DNA from: an uncultured Mycoplasmatota bacterium
GTDB taxonomy: Bacteria; Bacillota_I; Bacilli_A; RF39; UBA660
Reading direction: 5' to 3'
Assembly: GCA_947572405.1 (NCBI GenBank)
Contig: CANPBV010000080.1
Location: 1 to 6,295, forward strand
Length of the DNA: 6,295 bases
The notes beneath the pieces were generated by a model. The model saw only the letters and a list, made by a program, of their open reading frames with translations, ran no database searches and was not told where the DNA came from. The translations under genes were made by a program, and so were the position numbers. Positions within the stretch are counted from its first letter, which is position 1. Each line of letters opens with the position of its first letter. This document shows positions 1-5,585 of the stretch, piece after piece.

Positions 1-3
1 AAA

Positions 4-31
4 GGATTTTTACTTTTTTCATTCAAAATCC
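4..31. repeat. Inverted repeat at the window edge
   Basis: GGATTTT (4-10) and AAAATCC (25-31) are a perfect 7-bp inverted repeat around a 14-nt T-rich spacer. On the minus strand it is followed by at least TTT before the window ends, so it may be the terminator of an upstream gene outside the window. That gene cannot be seen. Confidence 0.35.
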
Positions 32-145
32 CCATAACTCTTTACACTAAGCATTAATTGGAAAATTAGAAGTCAAATTTAACAATAGTTATTTTATATG
101 TTGCTCTTAATAAAAAATTTCCTAAAGTATTTTACTTTGAGAAAT

Positions 146-153
146 GGAAGGGG
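146..153 (+). promoter_or_regulatory. Ribosome binding site that sets the start of the membrane-protein gene
   Basis: GGAAGGGG lies 8 nt upstream of the ATG at 162 and overlaps the alternative in-frame ATG at 144, which has no purine-rich site of its own. This favours the shorter 278-residue product. Confidence 0.7.
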
Positions 154-161
154 TTAGAATT

Positions 162-998
162 ATGAGCAGTGGGAAAATTTATGATGAAAATGCTAGAAAG
201 AGATTAGAACAAAAAAAGTTTTTACAACAAATGAAAAAAGATATAGAGAATTTGGAAAATAAAATAAAGTTTTCAAAATTTTCAAATTTAAAAATTGGAA
301 CTATAAGAAATTTAAAAATATCATTACGTGCTATGCAGTTAGTTGCACCTTATGTATTGACAGCAGGGTTAATCGCAGGTGGATTTAAACTTCTTGGAAG
401 TTATCCATTCTATCGTGATATAGGGCAACAGAATTTAAACATTATGAAAGAATTTGATAGTTTAGGGAACATCAGATATGAAGAACAATATAATGAATTT
501 TCCGGAACTTCAGATATATTATATTTTTATGGAAAATGGGAAAAATCAAATGATGGCTTTTACACTAGAACTGTGGAAAAGTATAAATTAAAAGGATTAA
601 CAGAAGAAGAAATAAGAGGATTATTTGAAAAAGAGAAAATTACTTTACAAGATATATTAGGTGTACCTTTTTCTTCAATTCAAGAATCTAATAATAATGT
701 TTCTGAGGAAGATATTGAAAAAGAAAATTATTTTCAAGCAATTATTTATTGGGAAAATAAAGAGGACTATATTTTGATAAGAGAATCTGTAGTAGAGAAT
801 ATTTTTGTGTCTATACTATATATTTTGATTACTACTTTATGTGAATATGTAGCATTAAGTATTAGAATGAGTTTTTCAAATTTTAGTTTTGGAAAGTGTT
901 TATCGGAAATTAAAGGGAAACATCAACCAATTGATAGTTCAACTTTAACTAAAAAGTTAGAAATCAAAAGAGAAAATTATAATAGGTTAATGAGGTAA
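162..998 (+). CDS. Two-pass membrane protein of unknown function, coupled to a downstream amidoligase
   Basis: I do not recognise a named family. The 278-residue product has a charged, helical N-terminal segment (about residues 8-38, rich in K/E/Q) and a first hydrophobic segment at about 57-79 (AMQLVAPYVLTAGLIAGG). A soluble region at about 80-211 is rich in aromatic and acidic residues, a second hydrophobic segment lies at about 212-235 (NIFVSILYILITTLCEYVAL), and the tail is basic. Positive charges before segment 1 and after segment 2 place both ends in the cytosol and the roughly 130-residue middle region outside. I chose the ATG at 162 over the in-frame ATG at 144 because GGAAGGGG (146-153) lies 8 nt before it and overlaps the upstream ATG. 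The stop is 5 nt before the amidoligase start, whose ribosome binding site lies inside this gene, so the two are probably co-translated. A partner, anchor or sensor role for the amidoligase is inference only. Confidence 0.8.
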   Translation: MSSGKIYDENARKRLEQKKFLQQMKKDIENLENKIKFSKFSNLKIGTIRNLKISLRAMQLVAPYVLTAGLIAGGFKLLGSYPFYRDIGQQNLNIMKEFDSLGNIRYEEQYNEFSGTSDILYFYGKWEKSNDGFYTRTVEKYKLKGLTEEEIRGLFEKEKITLQDILGVPFSSIQESNNNVSEEDIEKENYFQAIIYWENKEDYILIRESVVENIFVSILYILITTLCEYVALSIRMSFSNFSFGKCLSEIKGKHQPIDSSTLTKKLEIKRENYNRLMR

Positions 999-1003
999 TT
1001 GTT

Positions 1004-2059
1004 ATGTCCAGAAATAGAAGAAAACAAAATCAGAATGTTGAAAAAGCGATTATGAATGCAGATTCACCAATTTTTCACTTTGTAAAACCAAGAGCAAATA
1101 ACTCATTTTCCGATATGAGTGGAATAGATTTGCAAGAATTACTATATTATGTTGAAAGATATTATTTAAAATTACGAAATCGTTTAGGATTGGATGATAG
1201 TGTTACATTTGGATTAGAATTAGAATTTGAAAAGGCAATGAAAGATCGTATTGCAAGTACATTGGAAGCATATCACTTAGATAATATCTGGAAACTAAAG
1301 GGCGATAGTTCTTTACAGAATGGTGCTGAAATTAATTCTCCCATATTAAAGGATCAGTCAGATTCTTGGAATCAATTAAAAAAGGTTTGTCAGGTGGTTA
1401 GCACACATGCAGCAATTGGGAAAAACTCAGGCGGGCATATTCATATTGGAACTCAAGTGTTAGGGAATAAAACAGAATCATGGATGAATTTTATAAAATT
1501 ATGGTCTGTATATGAAAATATCATTTATCGATTTGTATATGGAAACTATTTAAGTGCAAGACCTAGTATGAAACAATATGCAAAACCAGTAACCGAAGAT
1601 TTTTGGAAGGATTACCAAAGTATGTTGGAATATGATTCATTCACCTTAAATGATATTCTTAGAAAAATTTCCCATCAAAGATATCAAGCCGTTAATTTTA
1701 ATAACGTTAGAAATTTTGAACAATTTCAATCAAAAAATACAATTGAATTTAGATGTCCTAATGGAACTTTAGAACCTGTTATTTGGCAAAATAATGTTAA
1801 TTTGTTTGTTCATTTATTACAATATTCTAAAAGTACAGGATATGATGATGATATGGTTCAGAAAAGAAGAAGGATAAATGAAGACCGTTATTCAAGCTTG
1901 GATTTTTATGGTGAAATATATTTGCAGCAAGCTTTGGAATTATGTGATATGATTTTTACAAATAATTTTGATAAGGTATATTTCCTAAGACAGTATTTAA
2001 AATCTTTTGAAATTGGAAATAAAGAATTAGCGAAGCCTAAATTGTTTGTGAAAAAGTAA
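1004..2059 (+). CDS. Amidoligase_2-family carboxylate-amine ligase
   Basis: This 351-residue protein carries the motif series of the Amidoligase_2 (COOH-NH2 ligase, glutamine synthetase/glutamate-cysteine ligase-like) fold. The motifs in order are FGLELEFE at 69-76 (acidic residues E72 and E74, expected metal ligands), GDSSLQNGAEINSP at 100-113 (D101, E109), SGGHIHIG at 142-149 (H145, H147), YQAVNFNN at 227-234, and NTIEFRCPNGTLEP at 245-258 (E248, R250, then NGT). Such enzymes use ATP to join a carboxylate to an amine. Relatives are predicted to build small peptides or modify proteins and cell-wall peptides. The active site looks intact, so an active enzyme is expected; the substrate is unknown. 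There is no signal peptide or membrane segment, so it is cytosolic. The N-terminal 60 residues and basic C-terminus are outside the motif core. GAGGT at 992-996, inside the preceding gene, serves as ribosome binding site 7 nt before the ATG, implying translational coupling. Confidence 0.88.
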   Translation: MSRNRRKQNQNVEKAIMNADSPIFHFVKPRANNSFSDMSGIDLQELLYYVERYYLKLRNRLGLDDSVTFGLELEFEKAMKDRIASTLEAYHLDNIWKLKGDSSLQNGAEINSPILKDQSDSWNQLKKVCQVVSTHAAIGKNSGGHIHIGTQVLGNKTESWMNFIKLWSVYENIIYRFVYGNYLSARPSMKQYAKPVTEDFWKDYQSMLEYDSFTLNDILRKISHQRYQAVNFNNVRNFEQFQSKNTIEFRCPNGTLEPVIWQNNVNLFVHLLQYSKSTGYDDDMVQKRRRINEDRYSSLDFYGEIYLQQALELCDMIFTNNFDKVYFLRQYLKSFEIGNKELAKPKLFVKK

Positions 2060-2064
2060 AATAT

Positions 2065-2097
2065 AAAATCATGAAGAATATTTCTTGATGATTTTTT
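2065..2097 (+). terminator. Intrinsic terminator of the membrane protein/amidoligase cassette
   Basis: Arms at 2065-2078 and 2082-2095 form a 14-bp stem with one G-G mismatch (2073/2087) and a 3-nt TAT loop. The 3' arm runs into a 6-T tract (2092-2097). It begins 5 nt after the amidoligase stop codon, which fits termination of the plus-strand cassette. Confidence 0.85.
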
Positions 2098-2116
2098 ATA
2101 ACTCTTTTAAGAGTAT

Positions 2117-2149
2117 AAAAAATAGTATATTCCATTTGAACATACTATT
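2117..2149 (-). terminator. Intrinsic terminator of the minus-strand small coiled-coil gene
   Basis: Arms at 2121-2132 and 2138-2149 form a 12-bp stem with a 5-nt loop. Read on the minus strand, the only non-Watson-Crick position becomes a G-U pair (on the plus strand it is an A-C mismatch), and the hairpin is followed by six U residues (complement of 2122-2117). Both points assign it to the minus strand, downstream of the gene ending at 2166. Confidence 0.8.
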
Positions 2150-2165
2150 GATATTTTAACTAAAT

Positions 2166-2486
2166 TTACATCATTTGATAATTTGATGCATTATATTTTG
2201 TATTGTAAGAAGTTGAGCTACTGTTTACCATATTTTCTAATCTTGTAACTCGACGTTCTAAATTGCTAATTTGACTATTTAAATTATTAATTTGTCCTTC
2301 TACATTACTATAGTCACTATTTCCTGTACTCGTTGTTGTATAATTATAACTTGGCATGGTAGGCATTGGCATCACATTAGGAATTCCTGGCATAATTCCT
2401 GGCATAGCAGGCCCTCCCATCATTGGGTAAGTTGGATAAACGGGATTGTAAGCAACATTTGCTCCACAATTTCTATCTTTTTTCAT
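2166..2486 (-). CDS. Small Met/Pro/Gly/Tyr-rich protein with a C-terminal short coiled coil
   Basis: The 106-residue product falls into two parts. The N-terminal half (to about residue 48) is low-complexity, rich in Pro, Met, Gly and Tyr, with repeated PGI/MP-type steps (for example GIMPGIPNVMPMPTMP). The second half holds a heptad run, QINNLNSQISNLERRVTRLE, with I/L/V at a and d positions and the trimer-associated R-h-x-x-h-E pattern as RVTRLE. A Ser/Asn/Tyr-rich tail ends in MM. There is no signal peptide or membrane segment. I start it at the ATG at 2486 because AAGGAG (2500-2495) stands 8 nt upstream; the in-frame GTG at 2495 overlaps that site and is rejected. It is a single-gene unit with its own terminator, divergent from trmB. 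The composition recalls structural or coat-like proteins of Firmicutes, but I cannot assign a family or function. Confidence 0.75.
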   Translation of the reverse strand: MKKDRNCGANVAYNPVYPTYPMMGGPAMPGIMPGIPNVMPMPTMPSYNYTTTSTGNSDYSNVEGQINNLNSQISNLERRVTRLENMVNSSSTSYNTKYNASNYQMM

Positions 2487-2494
2487 TTTAAACA

Positions 2495-2500
2495 CTCCTT
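2495..2500 (-). promoter_or_regulatory. Ribosome binding site that sets the start of the small coiled-coil gene
   Basis: On the minus strand AAGGAG lies 8 nt before the ATG at 2486. An in-frame GTG three codons earlier shares a base with this site and so cannot use it. Confidence 0.75.
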
Positions 2501-2515
2501 TATTTGTTCTAATTC

Positions 2516-2521
2516 ATTATA
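2516..2521 (-). promoter_or_regulatory. -10 element of the small coiled-coil gene (sigma-A-like, or CATA-type)
   Basis: The minus strand reads CATATAATG here, containing a perfect TATAAT 15 nt before the ribosome binding site. No TTGACA-like -35 box exists at 16-18 nt spacing. The same bases also fit the CATA-N3-T core of sporulation sigma-K/sigma-E promoters, with an AC dinucleotide 16 nt upstream. The two readings cannot be separated from one sequence. Confidence 0.5.
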
Positions 2522-2525
2522 TGAG

Positions 2526-2554
2526 TTTATTTTCATTTCGTGACATGATATAAT
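2526..2554 (+). promoter_or_regulatory. Extended -10 promoter of trmB
   Basis: TGATATAAT at 2546-2554 is a perfect extended -10 element. The best -35 at 17-nt spacing is the weak TTTATT (2526-2531), so the TG extension probably compensates. Transcription would start about 2560, only some 10 nt before the trmB ATG at 2570. Confidence 0.65.
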
Positions 2555-2569
2555 AAGAATGGTGATTAC

Positions 2570-3205
2570 ATGAGATTAAAACACATAAAAGGAGCACATG
2601 AGAGAATAGAAGCTTCTAGTTATATTGTACATAATCCAGAAGAAGAAAGAGGAAATTATCGAAATTTGTTTCATAATCATAATCCTATTTATATTGAAAT
2701 AGGAACTGGAAAAGGGACTTTTATTATTGAAAAGGCAAAGAAAAACCCAAATATTAATTTTATCGGAATTGAAAAATTTGATAGTGTTATGGTAAAAGTA
2801 GTAGAAAAAGTAGAAGCAGAAAAACTACCTAATTTATTATTGATTCGAATGGATGCAACGGAAATAGAAAAAGTATTTGATCATGAAATAGAACTTTTAT
2901 ACCTGAACTTTTCGGATCCATGGCCGAAAAAAAGACATGCCCATAGAAGACTAACAAGTCCTATTTTTCTAAAACGTTATGAATCAATTTTTAGGGGGCC
3001 TATTACCATTGAAATGAAAACGGATAATCGCCATTTATTTGAATATTCATTAATTTCTTTTAATGAATTTGGGTTCCAAATGAATGATATTTCTCTTGAC
3101 CTACATCAGGATGATATAGAAGATAACATTGAAACAGAATATGAAAAGAAATTTTCTTCTATGGGATTTCCAATATATAAAATTCAAGTTACAAAATCGA
3201 TTTAA
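2570..3205 (+). CDS. trmB: tRNA (guanine-N7-)-methyltransferase TrmB
   Basis: This 211-residue protein is a complete bacterial-type TrmB, which transfers a methyl group from S-adenosylmethionine to N7 of guanine 46 in the tRNA variable loop. The SAM-binding Rossmann core shows YIEIGTGKG at 41-49, FIGIEKF at 64-70 ending the next strand, and RMDA at 93-96. The family signature NFSDPWPKKRHAHRR spans 113-127, with D116 in the catalytic/substrate site and the basic stretch for tRNA. TDNRHLFEY at 151-159 and TEYEKKF at 189-195 complete the set of TrmB motifs. Length matches the bacterial family. The start is preceded by GGTGAT (2561-2566). It has its own promoter and no obvious strong terminator before the next promoter, so some read-through into the lipoprotein operon is possible. 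Confidence 0.97.
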   Translation: MRLKHIKGAHERIEASSYIVHNPEEERGNYRNLFHNHNPIYIEIGTGKGTFIIEKAKKNPNINFIGIEKFDSVMVKVVEKVEAEKLPNLLLIRMDATEIEKVFDHEIELLYLNFSDPWPKKRHAHRRLTSPIFLKRYESIFRGPITIEMKTDNRHLFEYSLISFNEFGFQMNDISLDLHQDDIEDNIETEYEKKFSSMGFPIYKIQVTKSI

Positions 3206-3237
3206 CACATTTTTACACACACTTTTTCTTTTTTCTT

Positions 3238-3264
3238 TTGTATTTTTTAATTTTTTGATATAAT
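3238..3264 (+). promoter_or_regulatory. Extended -10 promoter of the lipoprotein-ytxGH operon
   Basis: TGATATAAT at 3256-3264 is identical to the trmB extended -10 element. A poor -35 candidate, TTGTAT (3238-3243), lies at 15-nt spacing. The region just upstream (3210-3256) is strongly T-rich. A start near 3271 would leave a leader of about 14 nt, just enough for the AGGTGA site at 3275-3280. Confidence 0.65.
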
Positions 3265-3284
3265 CATAGTAAGCAGGTGAAAAG

Positions 3285-3902
3285 ATGAAAAAAGTAATCT
3301 TATTATTAGCTTTATTAACTTGTGTATTTTTAGTAACAGGTTGTACAATGGTACGAATAGATACAGACAGTATTGACAATACTATAAATGTAATCTTATC
3401 CAAAGAAAACACTCTTTATAATCGAGTTGGAAAGGGATATAAATATTATATTCCAAGAGGTGTCATCTATATTGATACCGATGAATTTAATGATAAATTA
3501 TATTCAAATGGAAATTATTACTATTTATACATTGATGCGATCAGTTACTACTATCAGAAGAAAGCAACATATCAGAAAAATGAGCAGGCATATTATTCAA
3601 AGGTCATTCACACTAAAGATAAAGATGGCTATGTAGAAATTATAGAGCAAGATAAAAAGTATTTGGTTCGTTTTGCTTATAACTATGCCCGAATAGAAAC
3701 ACTTGTTGATAAGAAGGATATTAATGATGTTATTTTGAACGCTTCTTATATCTTATCAACAGTGAAATTTAATCATAATGTAATTAAATTAATGTTGAAT
3801 GATGAATATTTTACCAATAAAGAAGAGACGTATGACTTGTTTAATTCAGCAGGAAATGACTTTAATGATAAGAAAGTAGTAGAAGCAGAAAGTAATAATT
3901 AA
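3285..3902 (+). CDS. Lipoprotein of unknown function
   Basis: The 205-residue product begins with a classic lipoprotein signal peptide: MKK, a hydrophobic run at 4-17, and the lipobox VTGC at 17-20. C20 is the expected lipidated residue, so it should be anchored on the outer face of the membrane. The mature part is notably Tyr-rich (clusters such as KYYIPRG and NGNYYYLYIDAISYYY) with charged tail residues, and has no second membrane segment. I do not recognise an enzymatic domain. The ribosome binding site AGGTGA (3275-3280) lies 4 nt before the ATG. It is first in a probable four-gene operon, 15 nt before the next coding start, with envelope-type DUF948 and YtxH proteins downstream, which suggests an envelope role. 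That role is inference. Confidence 0.88.
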   Translation: MKKVILLLALLTCVFLVTGCTMVRIDTDSIDNTINVILSKENTLYNRVGKGYKYYIPRGVIYIDTDEFNDKLYSNGNYYYLYIDAISYYYQKKATYQKNEQAYYSKVIHTKDKDGYVEIIEQDKKYLVRFAYNYARIETLVDKKDINDVILNASYILSTVKFNHNVIKLMLNDEYFTNKEETYDLFNSAGNDFNDKKVVEAESNN

Positions 3903-3905
3903 GTA

Positions 3906-3911
3906 GAGGTG
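3906..3911 (+). promoter_or_regulatory. Ribosome binding site that sets the start of the acidic SPVYG-motif gene
   Basis: GAGGTG lies 6 nt before the ATG at 3918. The alternative in-frame GTG at 3909 is part of this site itself, so the ATG is the likely start. Confidence 0.75.
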
Positions 3912-3917
3912 AATATA

Positions 3918-4859
3918 ATGAAATTTCTAGAAAAAGTAAAAAACATGTTTACAGAAGAGGTGGAAGAAGAAATAATACCTGTTAAAACAGAGGTTCGAAA
4001 AGTAGAAGTGCCAGTTTCTGTACCAGTTCAGAAAGTAGAAACAACTTCTCCTAATATTGAAGCAACTAGCAAAATTGAGACTGTGAAACCAGAAGAAAAA
4101 CCAAAAGCTCCAGTATTTTTTGATGATAAAGATTTCGATAAACTACCAACAGCTTCTAATGTAGAAAAAAAGCAAGAGAAACAGCCCCCAGTAAAAGCTT
4201 CTACCTCAAAACCTCCTGTGAAACCAGAGCGAAAAGAAGCTTATGGAGGGAAAAACCCAGCTTATACAGCTTCTACTTTAAAAGAAGAGAAGAAAACATT
4301 TAAACCAACCCCAATTATTTCCCCTGTGTATGGAGTATTAGATAAAAATTACAGAAAAGATGATATTGCGCCTAGAAAAAGAGTCACTCAGAATAATGGA
4401 TCAAAAGAGCTTACGATAGATGATATTAGAAATAAAGCCTTTGGAACTTTAGAGGATGAATTAGAAACGACACTCTTTGGAAGCATGCCTCCGCTTACTG
4501 AAAATTTGGATACAGAAGAGGATATGGGGCTAGATTTATTCGATGAATTGGAAGTAAAAGGAACAGATCAAATGGAAGTGATGCCAACTCCTTCCAGGGT
4601 AGAACGAAATAAAGAATTAGAGCTTTTAGATGAAGTAGAAGGTTTAGAACAAATGGTCATTAATGAAAAGCCGGAATTTGAACCTTCTATCGCAGAAGAA
4701 CCGTTCGCAGAAGATACCAATCAAAATATGATTGAGGATGAAATGGATAAGATTTGTAGTGAACCAAGTGAAGAACTTGAAAATGATGCTGATTTGACAG
4801 AGAGTGACTTATTTAATTTAATCGATTCTATGTATGAAAAAAAGGAAGGTGAAGAATAG
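3918..4859 (+). CDS. Acidic, largely disordered protein with a central SPVYG motif (SftA-linker-like)
   Basis: The 313-residue product is low-complexity and strongly acidic, with a Pro/Lys/Glu-rich first half. It has no membrane segment, signal peptide or recognisable catalytic domain. Ordered-looking islands are an amphipathic N-terminus (MKFLEKVKNMF), FKPTPIISPVYGVLDKNY at 128-145, ELTIDDIRNKAFGTLEDELE at 164-183, and a C-terminal helix DLTESDLFNLIDSMYEKKE at 292-310. The central motif resembles, from memory, the FK-x-S/T-x-x-x-S-P/A-I/V-Y/F-G segment in the disordered N-terminal linker of SftA-type DNA translocases. The gene also lies between trmB and ytxG/ytxH, where sftA would be expected, yet no FtsK motor domain is present. 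It may be an adaptor keeping only linker motifs, or unrelated. The 15-nt gap upstream and 1-nt overlap downstream place it firmly in the operon. Confidence 0.85.
   Translation: MKFLEKVKNMFTEEVEEEIIPVKTEVRKVEVPVSVPVQKVETTSPNIEATSKIETVKPEEKPKAPVFFDDKDFDKLPTASNVEKKQEKQPPVKASTSKPPVKPERKEAYGGKNPAYTASTLKEEKKTFKPTPIISPVYGVLDKNYRKDDIAPRKRVTQNNGSKELTIDDIRNKAFGTLEDELETTLFGSMPPLTENLDTEEDMGLDLFDELEVKGTDQMEVMPTPSRVERNKELELLDEVEGLEQMVINEKPEFEPSIAEEPFAEDTNQNMIEDEMDKICSEPSEELENDADLTESDLFNLIDSMYEKKEGEE
4844..4851 (+). promoter_or_regulatory. Ribosome binding site supporting the GTG start of the ytxG-like gene
   Basis: GGAAGGTG lies 7 nt before the GTG at 4859 but 16 nt before the next ATG (4868), too far for efficient use. 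It therefore favours the GTG start that overlaps the preceding stop by one base. Confidence 0.65.
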
Positions 4860-5146
4860 TGGAAGCAATGGAGCTATTACCAATCATATTATATATCCTT
4901 TTGATTATATTAGTAGTAGTTGCTATCGTATTTTTAGTACGTCTCATAAAGGTGATTGGAAAAGTCGATAGAGTAGTTGACGATGTTGACAGGAAAGTAA
5001 AAAAGTTAAATGGCCTATTTGAGATTGCCGATAGGACTGCAGACACACTAAACATGATAAGCGATAAAGTAATAAGTGGAATTGTTGGAACGATCCACAC
5101 AATATTCAGAAAAAGAAAAAAGAAAGGTGAGGGTACTTATGAGTAA
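4859..5146 (+). CDS. DUF948/YtxG-like single-pass membrane protein
   Basis: The 95-residue product has one N-terminal membrane helix at about 5-29 (LLPIILYILLIILVVVAIVF). A helical, charged region at about 30-75 follows, with regularly spaced V/I/L residues (VDRVVDDVDRKVKKLNGLF), and then a very basic tail (RKRKKKG). This is the layout of DUF948 proteins such as Bacillus YtxG. The assignment is strengthened by the YtxH-family gene directly downstream, since ytxG and ytxH are neighbours in Bacillus. It starts with GTG, overlapping the preceding TAG by one base, and its last 8 nt overlap the ytxH start, so all three are translationally linked. It is shorter than many DUF948 proteins. Its molecular function is unknown; Bacillus homologues are linked to general stress, and an envelope role here is inferred. 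Confidence 0.8.
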   Translation: MEAMELLPIILYILLIILVVVAIVFLVRLIKVIGKVDRVVDDVDRKVKKLNGLFEIADRTADTLNMISDKVISGIVGTIHTIFRKRKKKGEGTYE

Positions 5147-5549
5147 GAAAAAAAATGGATTAGGAAAATTTTTGTTAGGAGCAGGAGTAGGAGCAGGACT
5201 TGGAATTTTATTTGCTCCTAAAAGTGGAAGTGAAACAAGAAAAGAGTTAAAACAAAAATTGGATGATATGATTCATAAATTGAAAGATGTAGATGCAGAA
5301 GATGTAAAAGAGACAATTGAAAATAAAATTTTTGAAATTAAAGAAGCCATGGCTGATTTAGATAAGGAAAAGGTTTTAAAAGCTGCCAAGAAAAAGGCAA
5401 AACAAATAGGAGAGATGGCAGAAGAATTAGTTGATTATGCAGTAGAAAAAGGAACTCCAGTTCTAGAAAATGCGGCAAATGCAATTAGAGAAAAAGCAAT
5501 TGCAGTGACCAAAGACGTTTTGGCAAAACTAGAAAAAACAGAAAAATAG
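5139..5549 (+). CDS. ytxH: YtxH-family protein
   Basis: This 136-residue protein opens with the YtxH signature: a basic start, then the Gly-rich hydrophobic stretch KFLLGAGVGAGLGILFAPKS at 10-29, ending in the diagnostic FAPKSGSETRKEL (25-37). The rest is long, Lys/Glu/Ala-rich amphipathic helix (about 38-132) resembling an apolipoprotein or LEA-type helix. The glycine-rich segment is likely membrane-inserted or associated. Homologues are small general-stress proteins of unresolved biochemical role. I use the ATG at 5139 because AGGTGAGGG (5125-5133) lies just before it; an upstream in-frame ATG at 5076 would encode residues out of keeping with the family and lies wholly within the ytxG-like gene. 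The 8-nt overlap with that gene indicates coupled translation. Confidence 0.92.
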   Translation: MSKKKNGLGKFLLGAGVGAGLGILFAPKSGSETRKELKQKLDDMIHKLKDVDAEDVKETIENKIFEIKEAMADLDKEKVLKAAKKKAKQIGEMAEELVDYAVEKGTPVLENAANAIREKAIAVTKDVLAKLEKTEK

Positions 5550-5572
5550 AACTTTCAAAAGTTTTATTTTTT
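5542..5572 (+). terminator. Weak A/T-rich hairpin and T tract after ytxH
   Basis: Arms at 5542-5554 and 5559-5571 can form a 13-bp stem with one G-U pair around a TCAA loop, ending in a T tract (5567-5572). The stem has a single G-C pair and spans the ytxH stop codon (5547-5549). It could be a weak terminator or attenuator. No promoter is seen between it and the next gene, so partial read-through is likely. Confidence 0.45.
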
Positions 5573-5585
5573 ATGGAAAGAAAAT

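Noticed and set aside
1..161. Promoter for the membrane protein/amidoligase cassette
   Set aside because: TTAACA (79-84) and TTGGAA (58-63) are possible -35 boxes, but no good TATAAT lies at proper spacing, so I do not call one.
2060..2165. Riboswitch or small RNA in the gap after the amidoligase
   Set aside because: The structure is fully explained by two facing terminators; a third short hairpin at 2101-2114 has only a 6-bp stem and no T tract of its own.
2292..2543. Plus-strand reading frame of 83 codons rich in His, Trp and Ser
   Set aside because: It is antisense to the small coiled-coil gene and covers its promoter region; its odd composition is the reverse of Met/Pro/Gly-rich codons, and it has no ribosome binding site.
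3101..3412. Minus-strand reading frame of 103 codons
   Set aside because: It runs across the 3' end of trmB, the lipoprotein promoter and the lipoprotein signal peptide, all well supported on the other strand.
3427..3636. Plus-strand 69-codon frame inside the lipoprotein gene
   Set aside because: It is an out-of-frame shadow within a complete gene with no start signal of its own.
4828..5100. Minus-strand 90-codon frame
   Set aside because: It is antisense to the ytxG-like gene; its Thr/Ser/Ile-rich composition is typical of a shadow frame.
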